From assembly GCF_954871325.1 (NCBI RefSeq), contig NC_088779.1:5582846-5646845 (forward strand): a DNA stretch of 64,000 nt, in the 5' to 3' direction. The DNA comes from Gordionus sp. m RMFG-2023 (taxonomy: Eukaryota; Nematomorpha; Gordioida; Chordodea; Parachordodidae). The notes below the pieces were generated by a model that had not been told where the DNA came from, ran no database searches, and saw only the letters and a list, made by a program, of their open reading frames with translations. Positions 11,817 to 22,929 of the stretch are shown piece by piece. A program made the position numbers and the translations under genes. Position 1 is the stretch's first letter; each line of letters opens with the position of its first letter.

Positions 11817-13183
11817 ATGTTTGAATTAGGATTTACATCGAAAAATAAACCAACCCTTTTATATCAAAATTACGAATATACTTAGGACAAATAAAAATGA
11901 ATCAATATGCTGGAGATGCGCCAAATATAAATCTCTAAAATGCCATTCTTTTATTACAACAAAATAGTCCTTCTTTGGTCCATGCAACAACATTGTTAAA
12001 TTATGATAATAATACCTTGATGGTTATGCCAAATAAGTCTGCCCTTTATCGATCCTTACAAAGGCATAAAAAATCGATCTCTACCATTATATTGCCTCCT
12101 ATCCCTAAGGATCTCACTTTCTTATATCCGGAATGTTACAGGGATATGCTCAAATACGATTCTGGGCCAGATGATAATTTAAGATTTATAATGTTGAGCA
12201 CGGACGAACTACTCGAAGGATTATCAAGATCGGATATATGGATATGTGATGGTACCTTTAAAATTGTACCTGAAATATTCTTCCAACTTAATACCATCCA
12301 CTTTCAAATTGCACCGGGCGCGAATCCTGTTGGTATACATTGCTTATTACCAAATTAAACGGCGCATACATATGCAAGGATGATAAAAGTAATCATATTA
12401 TATATTTTAAGAGATGTAATTTAAATTTTATTATAGGAGCTGAAAAAATTACTACCAGGGGCGCATCCGAGGAAAATATTGGTGGATTTCGAACAGGCAC
12501 CGATAAATGCGTTTAGAGCTGGGTATCCACTCGCAGATATCCTTGGATGTTATTTTCATCTAAAACAGAGCGTTAATAGAAAAATAAACGATTTGGGATT
12601 AAAAGAGATGTATGAGTCGAATGACGACTTTCGATTGTATAGTAGGTGTTTATCGGCTCTTGCATATGTCCCAGAGGATGATGTTGGAAACACATTTGAT
12701 ACTTTGGCAGAAATATTTGGTGAATTGAATGGCTCATCTGAGCTAATTTCCTACTTTGAGAAGACCTATATTCGAGGACGTAGAAATCCCAGTAAAAAAA
12801 TATTTTTTTTATTATAAATTTATTTATTTATAGGGCAACGAAATAACTTTGCAGCGCCTTTATATAATGTAAGACTATGGAATAAACACAATTCCACGTT
12901 AGAAGGTGTCGCCCGAACAACAAATTGTGTTGAAGGGTGGCACTATGGAATTCAATCCCTATACCAATGTTCTCATCCAACACTATGGAAATTTTTAGAT
13001 GGGATACAAAAAGATATGCAGAAACATAAAGCTCTATATCTTCAAGTCGTGATGGGAACAACACCGTACATATCAAAGAAATATGAAGATATAAAAAGAC
13101 GAATTCAGATTTGTGTTTTAAATTACGGATTGTCGGATTCTTTAATATTTTTAAAAGCTATTGCCCATATTTCGTGCAATTAA
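11817..13183 (+). pseudogene. MULE transposase, two introns, lightly broken
   Basis: Mutator-like transposase that would cut and rejoin the element in the nucleus. The N-terminus from the ATG at 11817 reads MFELGFTSKNKPTLLYQNYE and then CWRCAKYKSLKCHS, a FLYWCH-type zinc finger. From 11975 one frame carries the DDE core: WICDGTFKIVPEIFFQ holds the first aspartate, ILVDFEQAPINAF the second, followed by GCYFHLKQSVNRK. Two short GT-AG introns fit: 12389-12436 (48 bp, phase 0) and 12792-12833 (42 bp, phase 1). The last exon continues RQRNNFAAPLYNVRLWNKH to a TAA at 13181-13183. Defects are frame changes within the FLYWCH part before 11975 and an in-frame TAA at 12355-12357 where related proteins have LPNKT. 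A source copy elsewhere could still be active. Family assignment is firm; splice sites are inferred. Confidence 0.88.
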
Positions 13184-13215
13184 ATATATTATAAATAATT
13201 TATATTTTTTACTCG

Positions 13216-13939
13216 TGATATATTGATTTATAGTTACTTATTAATAAAAAGTATAAATAGAAAATTATTGCTTGTCTCCTGTTTCCCTATATAAGATGAT
13301 AATTAAGTTAAAAAAAATTATATTTATGTAAATTAAAATATGAGTTTTTCTCAATAAAAAAAAATTAATTTAAATTTTTTAAATATTGGAATTTAGACGG
13401 AAAAGTCAAAAAATGAGATATTATCAAAATTTATTTTTTCTAATATATTAAATTAAGTTTTAAGTATATCATGATAAAGTGTGGCGTTAAGAAAAAAAAA
13501 TTAATTTAAATTTTTTAAATATTGAAATTTAGACGGAAAAGTCAAAAAATGAGATATTATCAAAATTTTATTTTTTCAAATATATTAAATTCAGTTTTAA
13601 GTATATCATGATGAAAGTCAAAAAATGAGATATTATCAAAATTTAACTTTTCAATTATATTAAATTAAGTTTTAAGTATATCATGATAAAATGTCGCGTG
13701 ATAAAGTGTCGCGTTATCAAATGACTGAGTGATAAAGTGTCGTCGTGATAAAGTGTTGTCGTGAGAAAGTGTCGTCATGATAAAGTGTCGTCGTGATAAA
13801 GTGTCGTCGTGATAAAGTGTCGTCGTGATAAAGTGTCGTCGTGATAAAGTGTCGTCGTGATAAAGTATCGTCGTGATAAAGTGTCGTCGTGATAAAGTGT
13901 CGCATGATAAAGTGTCGCGTGATAAAGTGACTCCAAATC
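13216..13939 (-). repeat. right TIR of the MULE, with tandem motif array
   Basis: Inverted counterpart of the left TIR, about 70 bp longer because the array of gtcgtgataaagt units at about 13690-13930 has more copies (roughly fifteen). A minus-strand open frame across the array is only the repeat read through. Confidence 0.88.
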
Positions 13940-13948
13940 GTTTTTGGA

Positions 13949-15900
13949 ATGTTATTCAAATAGATTTAACTTCATCGCATTAAGGAATACCTATGTTAAA
14001 ATCCCTCCCTCTCCCCATTTTTTTTAGATTCAAGGACATAGAGTTTTATGTTTAAGAAATAAAAACATATAACTCTCAAATAAGTCAATTTTTACGGTTA
14101 ACAGAGTTTTGTAAAGATAAAAATGAAGGATATAAAATTTCACGGATTTTATTAGAATTAATACTTAAAAGTTTAAAAAATTTATGAGCCTTTAGATAAT
14201 TAAAGAGAGAAATGAAAAAAAAAGTTTGGTGAATTCAGAGATATTAAAAAAACGTTAGTTACTATAATGTTGTAACGATGACACCGATTACATCAGATAA
14301 TGTATTCAAATTGATGTGGAGGGTAAGACTATTGATAAAAAACTTTTTAAAAAATTGAAGGATTTTATTATGGCGAATTTTAAAGAGTAGAAATCGAGAT
14401 CGCATTCAAAAAAATGATTGAAGAAGTAAAATTCCGGTTGTTCGAAAACTTTTTGACAATGCTTAATGATGAAAATTAATATATTTTATGGAAAAATAAT
14501 TAATTAAAGATATTATAAAATTTCTGGGGGCAGGGAATTCTAGGTCAAATTTATTGTCGAAATATAAGACCATCGAAAAATTAATTTTAAGAAGAGACGA
14601 AAGACACATAATATGAAAAGGGAATCTGATAGACTGAGATAAAATTAGACTATTAAAGTAGTAGATAAGAATGTAAAATGTAATGTGCAAATATAATAAT
14701 TTTTTTTTTACCTGCATTCGCCTCTGCTAAATTTAGACAAAAATAATATTAAATATATATAATATAAAAATTTCTTGCATACCGAATTCACAGTTAGAAA
14801 AAATTCGCTGCGAAATATATTAAATACGCTGCGAAGTATACAAAATATGCTGTATTTTTATATATAAAGCCGAGAGGGCTAACTGTGGATACAGGTTAGA
14901 ATATAATTTTTAAAATTTATGTTGGAGAAGGGGGTTCGCGATAGAGATTTTGTTGTATATGTTTCTCGGATAAAGTTTAGCTGACAGGTTTCTTAGGAAA
15001 AAATTCCACGATATTACCTTCGTTCTAAAATTCCTTCGAATTTCTCTAAAAAGTTATCCATATGCATTGACATAACATAAAATTAAATATGATTATTAAT
15101 GTTTTATCGAATAATATAAATGCTTATTTAATTCACATACTCCTAAATGTAATGAAGAAAAGAGTAAAATTCACTATGAGAAAATTTTAATCCACTGAAT
15201 TGATGTGATTACCATCCGATCTAATCAGGATACCTTTAGGTTAAAAATAACCTGCGAGAAAGAATTATATCTTTATAAATAGCCCTATATGAAAAGAATA
15301 TCAAGAGATGAGATCGGAAACAGTCACATTTCACGCAAATAATTTGAAACAAGTGGTTTTTAGCTCATAGTTAAACATATAAGAATCGATTTAAGTTAGG
15401 AAAGAATAATTAATAAACTATTAATTTTTTGTAAATATGATATTATTCCTGGTATTTCTTCTGCTAGTTATTCAAATCGTCTCCTGAGAATTATATTATT
15501 CCATCTTCACTTTTTGTAATTTTACAGGAGACAATTTTAAAAATTAAGTTTCTATTTTTTCAATAGGATTTAACCCTATATTGGCTATAATTTAATTTAT
15601 TATATATATTGCGAATTTTATTTAGATAGAATAGTATAACTATAAAAAATTGATTTATGTAAAAAATTAATTCTCCAATCAAAAATTAACCCAAGCCCAG
15701 CTGATGGATCAATATTGAACCGAACCAAAAACCCAATTATAAAACAATATTATATTCTATACATCTGAAACAAGTTATGGTTAAATTCATCCATAAAATT
15801 TAGGGCCATTTTGTACAAAAAAATTTAAGAAGAGAAGAAGATACATGATATAAAAAGGAAATTCTGATAAACTCGGGTATAATTAGGGTATTAAAATAGT
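13949..15900. repeat. long dispersed repeat copies
   Basis: About 13949-14040 is the rest of the repeat interrupted by the MULE. About 14150-14290 matches 33500-33660 (gataattaaagagagaaatg, ttagttactataatgttgtaacgatg). About 14990-15480 matches 18570-19080 and 28490-28980 (gaaaataatttgaaac, cctggtatttctt). No gene is seen apart from the candidate microexon at 14712. About 14530-14650 and 15770-15870 share a segment that on minus follows ...atcag and reads SLFILCVFRLFLKL in one copy and ISFLYHVSSSLLKFF in the other, a possible downstream exon. Confidence 0.6.
14712..14726 (-). other. candidate microexon, 15 nt
   Basis: Minus-strand CAGAGGCGAATGCAG between ...tttttgtctaaatttag and gtaaaaaaaa. 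The phase-2 frame reads EANA and frame 0 reads QRRMQ. It is homologous to 17532-17543, where the acceptor AG has changed to CG and the next CAG, three bases in, would serve, shortening the exon by exactly one codon. Confidence 0.42.
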
Positions 15901-15910
15901 TGACTAGAAC

Positions 15911-17168
15911 ATAAAATATAATATAAAATATAATATAAAATATAATATAAAATATAATATAAAATATAATATAAAATATAATATAATATAATATAAAATA
16001 TAATATAAAATATAATATAAAATATAATATAAAATATAATATAAAATATAATATAAAATATAATATAAAATATAATATAATATAAAATATAATATAAAAT
16101 ATAATATAAAATATAATATAAAATATAATATAAAATATAATATAAAATATAATATAAAATATAATATAAAATATAATATAAAATATAATATAAAATATAA
16201 TATAAAATATAATATAAAATATAATATAAAATATAATATAAAATATAATATAAAATATAATATAAAATATAATATAAAATAAAATATAATATAAAATATA
16301 ATATAAAATATAATATAAAATATAATATAAAATATAATATAAAATATAATATAAAATATAATATAAAATATAATATAAAATATAATATAAAATATAATAT
16401 AAAATATAATATAAAATATAATATAAAATATAATATAAAATATAATATAAAATATAATATAAAATATAATATAAAATATAATATAAAATATAATATAAAA
16501 TATAATATAAAATATAATATAAAATATAATATAATATAAAATATAATATAAAATATAATATAAAATATAATATAATATAAAATATAATATAAAATATAAT
16601 ATAAAATATAATATAAAATATAATATAAAATATAATATAAAATATAATATAAAATATAATATAATATAAAATATAATATAAAATAAAATATAATATAAAA
16701 TATAAAATATAATATAAAATATAATATAAAATATAATATAAAATATAATATAAAATATAATATAAAATATAATATAAAATATAATATAATATAAAATATA
16801 ATAATATAAAATATAATATAATATAAAATATAATATTAATAATATAAATATAATATAAATATAATATAAAATAAAATATAATATAAAATATAATATAAAA
16901 TATAATATTAAATATAATATAAAATAAAATAAAATATAATATAAAATATAAAATATTAAATATAATATAAAATAAAATATAATATTAAATATAATATAAA
17001 ATAAAATATAATATAAAATATAATATAAAATATAATATAAAATATAATATAAAATATAATATAAAATATAATATAAAATATAATATAATTTAAAATATAA
17101 AATATAATATAAGATATAATATAAAATATAATATGCTATATAATATGCTATATAATATGCTATATATT
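15911..17168. repeat. AT satellite, 12-bp unit, about 1.25 kb
   Basis: About a hundred copies of aaaatataatat, with scattered units shortened to 7 bp or changed in the last 350 bp, ending in three copies of gctatataatat. Composition is A and T only until the final units. Such an array is prone to length change and to mis-assembly; its true size may differ from what is shown. Confidence 0.97.
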
Positions 17169-17169
17169 A

Positions 17170-19240
17170 GAGTGTAGAAACCGAAATAGCATTCTGCGAA
17201 ATTATTTGAAAATGTATAATTTAGGTTGTTCAAGACCTTTTTCGATAAATTTTAATGGATGAAAATCGATATATTATGAGGAAAATATAATTTTTTTTAA
17301 AAAAAAATTTTATCAGTATTTTATTCTATACTTCTGAAACATATTCAATAAATGATATTATGTTTCTAAATTAAAATTTTATTACAAAACTTCGAAACGT
17401 TAATTTATGATTAAAAATCAACAAAATTTAGAGTGATTTTAATAGGGAAAGGAAAATCTGTAACACTGGTTATTTAAATAGTTATCAAGAATAAAATTTA
17501 ACGCGCAATAAATAAATAATATTTTTTTTACCTTCATTTGCTTCTGCGAAATTTAAAAAAGTTCACATTTAATGAGGATTTATTACATTATGTATTTGTA
17601 TTCATAAACTTTAAAAATTTCTAAACGTAACGAAGTAGAAAGACTGATAATCAATATTAAAATGCCTAATTGTGAAGTTTCAGAATCAATGTGTATACCA
17701 TTTTATATAATGGTTAGGTTATTAAAGGAGAAAGGATATTGATCACTGAAGGAAAAAATATATAATCCTAATACGTAAGGTAAAGGGAATATAATGAATA
17801 TAATTATTATAAAGGAGATTTATATGTTCATATGATTAAGATGTTGAAAGAGTGATTAGAATAGATTATTATTATCGGATAACAACAATTACTTAGTGTA
17901 ATTCTACGTTTAGATTTATAAACCGATGCCATACTAGTTTAATAATTTAGGTAAATCATTTAGGTAAATCATTTAGGTAAATCATTTAAGTAAATTAAAA
18001 TGTTTACCATGTCTGATAATAAAAAAGACATGAGAAGATGCCAAATGGCTCAAAGGATATAATAGTATAAATTTTATTATTAAGGATAAATAGGAATAGA
18101 TATTTACAAAAAGCCCTTTCAACGAGTTGGGCCGTTTTTGTTAAATATTGATAAGTAACACCTATTAATTCTAGATTAGAGTGGTATTCGAAATGATTTT
18201 TCAAATAATTGCATGAAGGGTATCATTGATAAAAAAAATTATAGTAATGAAAAAATAGGAAGATATCTGAGAAAATAGAGGTAATTCTATGAAATGTTGT
18301 CATCAAGACTCGCAATTGAACTCATTCTATAAAAATGGTATAGATATTAGTGGAATTGAGAAAGATATAATTAATGAAGCATTATTAAAAATTTATCGAA
18401 AATGGAGAATTATGGATTCTTATGATCGAAATCAATTTATTTTGATTTATTATTGAAAAGTTGCGTGAACCTTTAAGACCCTAAATTAAAAATGATATTT
18501 CATTTATTAGTAACCCCCTCCGCAAATTTATACCATTTAAGATAAGATTTCTGGCATAAAAATTTCGCAATATTAAATTCACTCTAAAAAAATTTTGAGA
18601 TAAAATTTTGCTAAAAAGTGTTTCGCGATAATTTGATGAATTGCAGAGGCATTGCCGTAATATGAAAATATAATGATTATCAATATTTTATCAAATAATA
18701 TCGTTTTGAAATTTCATATACTCTTAAATATAATGAGGTAGAAAACAGAAACTCCCTACCAAAAATCTTTCAAAATGCAAATGAAGGAAGGGAGAATTCA
18801 TAATGACCACAGCAAATGTAGACACCTTTGGGTTGAAAATAATCTGAGGAAAAAACTTTATAAATAGCGCAATTTGATAAGAGTGGATTTTTCAGGATAT
18901 GTGATCAGAAACAAAATTCGCATCTGACGCAAATAATTTGAAACGTCATTTCATTTAAGAAGATTTTTGTTCGTCCTTAAATCTATATAAATCGATTTAA
19001 GTTACGAATGAATAATTAATAAACCATTAATTTTTTTATAAATATAATATTATATCTGGTATTTCTTTGGCTAGTTGAATAAATAAATAATTAAATTTTA
19101 TCATGGAGAAACAAAGTATTTCGCAGTAGATTCTCGGCAGTGAAAGTTTTAACCAAGCACAGCTGCAAGATATGTTGTGAACTGGGCCGCACAATTTTTT
19201 ATTAAACAATATTATACCTGGAATAACTTTTTACAAGTTC
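17170..19240. repeat. long dispersed repeat copies plus a 16-bp tandem
   Basis: About 17170-17560 repeats 14390-14740 (agtagaaaccgaaat, gaaaatgattgaa-like, ttttttttacct blocks). About 18490-19140 repeats 14990-15480. At 17937-17998 there are four copies of atttaggtaaatc. No gene is seen apart from the candidate microexon at 17532. Confidence 0.6.
17532..17543 (-). other. candidate microexon, 12 nt
   Basis: Minus-strand AAGCAAATGAAG between ...ttttaaatttcgcag and gtaaaaaaa. Compared with 14712-14726 the old acceptor is mutated and a downstream CAG takes over in frame. The phase-2 frame reads ANE and frame 0 reads KQMK. Confidence 0.36.
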
Positions 19241-19700
19241 CTTCTCCTTGTTAGACAAAGAGTTTCAGAAATAATTCTTTTGTCGTTTGTAATATCTAGA
19301 GATTTCATAGATGTTATATATTTTTGAAGAAACATTTCCTTAATAATATTATCTTGAGTATCAATGTAGCGTGGTACAGTGACATCAGCTCAATGATTGC
19401 AATATCTGTTGTCTCATCTGTCAAAATTGAGGAACATAGAGCAGAATTAATTTCTATTATTACAAATATTATTTATTTCATTTTAAATTCTGGGCTAAGA
19501 TATGTTGCATTTTTGCTGCTATTTAGGATTTTCGTTAATGCAGAACCCTTAATGCTTTAAATGTTAAAAGATTAGTAAAATTACTTTCATTATTAATATC
19601 ATCAAAATTCAAACCTGAATTCAAATGGTCAAGTAATTCTAGGCGCTGAAATTCACAATACAAAATAGACTCAATGGTTAATTTTATTTTACATTTATTT
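19240..19700 (+). pseudogene. possible hAT/ZMYM-type transposase fragment
   Basis: An open frame of 78 codons (19324-19557) contains KIEEHRAELISIITNIIYF, which resembles the conserved ENR..L..II..I segment of hAT-derived ZMYM/ZNF862-type proteins. The sequence after it in another frame (LVKLLSLLISSKFKPEFK) could be the next part of the same protein, which would mean a frameshift at about 19557. No TIRs or target duplication are seen. It could also be chance similarity in hydrophobic AT-rich coding. Confidence 0.35.
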
Positions 19701-19789
19701 TATTGTGCTATTTTAATCCTATATCAATATGGATGAAATGGGAACCATATATATAATTTGAATTGATTCTTTTGACTGTGAAACTTTAG

Positions 19790-20690
19790 CTTAAATAATA
19801 TTATATTTGAATTGAAGTCTTTTAATTTATTTATTACAAGAATTAAAAGTGAATGGAAACATTTATGAAGTTTATTATTTGAATCATTTTTATATAGTGG
19901 ACCCTTCAGAACATCAAAGTGATGTCAAATATTTTGTAAAAATCTTAATAAATTTTAATCTTCAAATTGTTTTATCAAAATATATTAAATACATTATGAT
20001 TTAAATTAACATTTGACTAGTTAAAAAAGAAACTTAAAGTCAATATTTAAAATAAAATGCAGTTAAATATAATTTAATATCAAATAAAATTTTACCTGCT
20101 GATTGATAATCACCTATTAAACGATTAAGAATTAAAGGAGATATTTATAAAAATAAAGTTTTCAATATAGATTTAAAGTGTCGTGAAATCCTCAGATAAC
20201 GTAAAACTCTTCTTTATGTAATTTTAAATTTTTATTTATTTTATATTAATCATTTTTTTATTTTTAAGCAAGTTAGTTTTATTAAAATTTTCATTAAATT
20301 AACATATATTATATTTCTTTATAAAAAAAATTGATTTTTTTAAAAATAAATATTTATAATCGCCATAAAACATAAATTAAATATTTTTTACAAAAAAATT
20401 CATATAATCAACAATTGTCAAGATTTGATCTCTCATTTTAGAAGAATGAATTCCTATTAATTAAATTTAGTTAATGGATTTTATACACAAATTTAATTCT
20501 TTATTTTAACCAATTTCCACCAAGTTTTTAATTTGTATCGATGTATTTATATATCCCTTTTATAGTTTTCTGCTAAATTAGTCCAATTATCAGATGCATT
20601 TCCACGTCATTCGAACGAAATATTGTGTACCAGCAAGTGTGTGAATAACATTTACATTCTAATTGATTAGAGATAGACCTTAATAGTCCA
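19790..20690. repeat. segmental duplicate B, left part
   Basis: Colinear with 24655-25070 and with 25385-26080 (gaattgaagtcttttaattta, agtggacccttcagaacatc, tttgactagttaaaa, taaaatgcagttaaatata). It contains the 18-nt candidate at 20096. About 20205-20450 also matches 9800-10030. No other gene signal. Confidence 0.75.
20096..20113 (-). other. candidate microexon, 18 nt
   Basis: Minus-strand GTGATTATCAATCAGCAG between ...aatcgtttaatag and gtaaaattttatttg. It differs from 6626-6643 at two of 18 positions, while the 36 bp after the donor are identical in the two copies. Phase-2 reading DYQSA, frame-0 reading VIINQQ. The terminal-exon acceptor seen downstream of the 6.6-kb copy is not kept here. 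Confidence 0.4.
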
Positions 20691-20985
20691 CTAGTCAAAC
20701 TTATTTTTTCCTTAAATATTTTTTAATATTCATTAGTTCTTTAAATATTTGACAATATTTATTCTTTTCGCGATATTTACTCTTTCTATTTTAATATATC
20801 ACAAATATTTATTCTTTTTCCATGAATATTTTAAAATATCTATTTCGTCTAATATTTCCTTTAGATTTTTTCAATATTTATTCATAAATTTTTTTTCAAA
20901 TATTAATTTAACATATCCATAATTTCAATATTTATTCCTTCAAATATTTCGCTATAGTTATGCCTTATATATATCTGGAATGGAG
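20690..20985 (+). promoter_or_regulatory. duplicated promoter-like block
   Basis: An AT-rich block with many atatttatt repeats, then cgctatagttatgccttatatatatctggaatgg-type sequence with a TATATATA run just before an ATG. It is colinear with 26090-26390, but similarity stops abruptly just after that point and unrelated short frames follow. A TATA box is inferred from sequence only. Confidence 0.35.
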
Positions 20986-21204
20986 AATGAGCATGGGGGA
21001 AATAAATGCTGGACATCACATGTAATGATATCGCAGACATATGTCAGATCGTGTGAGATTCATAGTCAGAGTGTTCCGCTCATGATAGATAGGAAACAAT
21101 CGAATACCTTCGGAGCTATGATCTTCCAAGATCATCATAAGAAGAATTGTCCCTTACGTAGAAGACTGTCTATAGTATCCAGTTTATTGAAGATAACGAA
21201 ATGA
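20980..21204 (+). CDS. small open frame, 74 codons, unknown
   Basis: Starts about 18 bp downstream of a TATATATA run and reads MENEHGGNKCWTSH... to a TGA at 21202-21204. It is GC-richer (about 43%) than its surroundings, lysine- and arginine-rich, with three cysteines, and has no signal peptide or membrane segment. No family is recognised. The homologous position in duplicate C has a different frame (26382-26549). It could be a small gene, an exon, or part of an unrecognised element. Confidence 0.3.
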   Translation: MENEHGGNKCWTSHVMISQTYVRSCEIHSQSVPLMIDRKQSNTFGAMIFQDHHKKNCPLRRRLSIVSSLLKITK

Positions 21205-21890
21205 AACCGATATCGAATATGATCCCTGTAAGGCCAATATCAAATATAATCCCAGCAAGAATAATGGAAAGACGTGTACATTTAGTTAAGATACCTTAAT
21301 AAATATAGATTAAATTTTGTACAAAGCCTTGTAATTTGTTAGGGACTGATATTTTGTGGATAGTCCTAATTGTAATGAGTGAAAGATATATTTTTTACAT
21401 TTTGAATTCATTATATTTTTTCTTTTCTTTAAAATAAATATTTTTGTGATTTAAATATATTTAAATAAAATGAATTTTAAAAATATGGATATAAAGAGAA
21501 ACAATCGCTTATTCAAGGCCCAGCCCCCATCGAAAATTAGCATGTTCTAGTAAATATTATAATTTTCCCCCTACACACTCCCCAACCCCTTTCCTCCAAA
21601 AATATAAACAATATACCATAAGATCTCCAATAAAATTTATGGGATAAAAAATTAACTAATAGTATTCCCCCCCCCCCCCTTTTTTAGCAAAACACCAACA
21701 ATGATAAGAAATAACTAAATTCAAGGAGTTTAAAGGTATGAAGAATTTAGTGCTGTATAAATATTTAAGAAAATAAGATTTAGAAATCATTAATAATAGA
21801 AAATAGAGTGTAAAAATAATTAAGATATAGATAAGAGATTAAACATTAATAAATATAAGATTCACAATACTTAAGTTTATTTATTTGTCT
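21205..21890. other. AT-rich spacer with a 13-C run
   Basis: No gene is seen. 21667-21679 is a run of 13 C. About 21530-21600 is cytosine-rich on the plus strand. Confidence 0.5.
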
Positions 21891-22211
21891 TTAAGTTTTA
21901 ATTTTTCCCGGACATATGGCATACAACTTTTTCACTTATAAGTTATAATTTTTCCCAAAAAAATATTGCTAATCCTTCCATCTTAAATAAGGATAATGCT
22001 TTCTTCTTCAAAATTAATCCTAAACGCTATATATCAGATCTATTTTATTCAGTTGAGTAATTGACAATTTAGTTTTAAAAAAAATTACCAGCTAGAATCA
22101 TCATCTCTATATTATAGCTTACAAGATTATGACCAATTTTCCAGAAGAGATAGCTAAAGCATATTAAATTTTTAAAACATATTGGCCAGACATAGATCTA
22201 CTCCTAAATAT

Positions 22212-22241
22212 TTACAAAACAGAATTTCGTATATACCCATC
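22212..22241 (-). other. candidate 3' terminal exon
   Basis: Minus strand: acceptor ...cctaacagttacag, then DGYIRNSVL and TAA in frame 0. The counterpart in duplicate C (27423-27458) reads NGDINLQNFVL and TAG. The two differ in length by 6 nt, keep the same final VL, and use different stop codons at the same place. The candidate microexon at 22336-22341 lies 94 bp upstream. No close AATAAA was found. Confidence 0.35.
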
Positions 22242-22335
22242 CTGTAACTGTTAGGCCAAGTTTAAAAGATTCAATTTTAAAAAAATTGTTGGATTAAAAA
22301 TGGAGTTAAATAAGATCAAATAAAATTATTCATAC

Positions 22336-22341
22336 CATAAT
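22336..22341 (-). other. candidate microexon, 6 nt
   Basis: Minus-strand ATTATG between ...tatatttttattccag, a near-ideal acceptor, and gtatgaat. Copies are at 27546-27551 (intact), 27590-27595 (donor lost) and 4803-4808 (donor damaged). Its flanks align with those of the 18-nt group: ttttatt before and ttttatttgat after. So the 6-nt and 18-nt segments are probably homologous, with the difference a multiple of three. Confidence 0.38.
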
Positions 22342-22929
22342 CTGGAATAAAAATATATAAATAAAAAATATCTATAAATAGGGTTTTAAAGTTTAAATTA
22401 TGAGTGTCCTGAAATTCTTAATTTTATATTTTCAATTTGTTCTTAAATTTTAATTTTAAGACTAGATATCTGCATATCATTTTTTCTCTTTGCGTTTTGT
22501 TTAAATTTTATTTATTCCAGGCAAAATTCGAAAATATAAAGAAAATCGTTAAGATGGATTTCAATGTATCATAAATGTAAAGTGATCTTGAAATATATTT
22601 TAATTCATGAAATTTATTCGCTAAATTATCATTTTGTCTATATAATGAATTCTTACAAAATTAAATTATAAAATATTTTATAAGATTTATCATAATAAAT
22701 TTTTATTTTCATATTGTTTTCTTATGATATTAAAAATAAGGATTAAAATAATAATTATATAAGTTAATAAAGGAATTAACTTTTTAAGAATTAATAATTA
22801 ATAAATGTTTGAATCTTTTTTTAATTAAAATTTTTTTTATAAATCTATGTTAAAAAGGAACATGAAAAATATTTTTTAAAAAGAATAAATATATAAATTA
22901 AAAAAAAAAAAATTAAATGGAAAATGATA

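Larger units (their letters stand above)
10981..13939 (+). mobile_element. MULE DNA transposon with long TIRs
   Basis: A 2959-bp element flanked by a perfect 9-bp target duplication, gtttttgga, at 10972-10980 and 13940-13948, as expected for Mutator-like elements. The inverted repeats are very long (about 10981-11632 and 13216-13939) and each carries an array of a 15-16 bp motif built on cgacactttatcac. Between them is a two-intron transposase with FLYWCH-like and MULE domains. The element sits inside a copy of the 0.67-kb repeat, so it is younger than that repeat's duplication. The TIR tips themselves match less well than the rest. A related TIR fragment survives at about 56455-56515. Confidence 0.92.

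Noticed and set aside
13717-13959. 80-codon minus frame with repeated HFITTTLYHDDT
   Set aside because: It is the MULE TIR motif array read through; no independent coding evidence.
15006-15060. Possible 28-nt exon between ctttttag and gtaatatcg on minus
   Set aside because: Length not divisible by three, no matching copy with both signals, weak donor.
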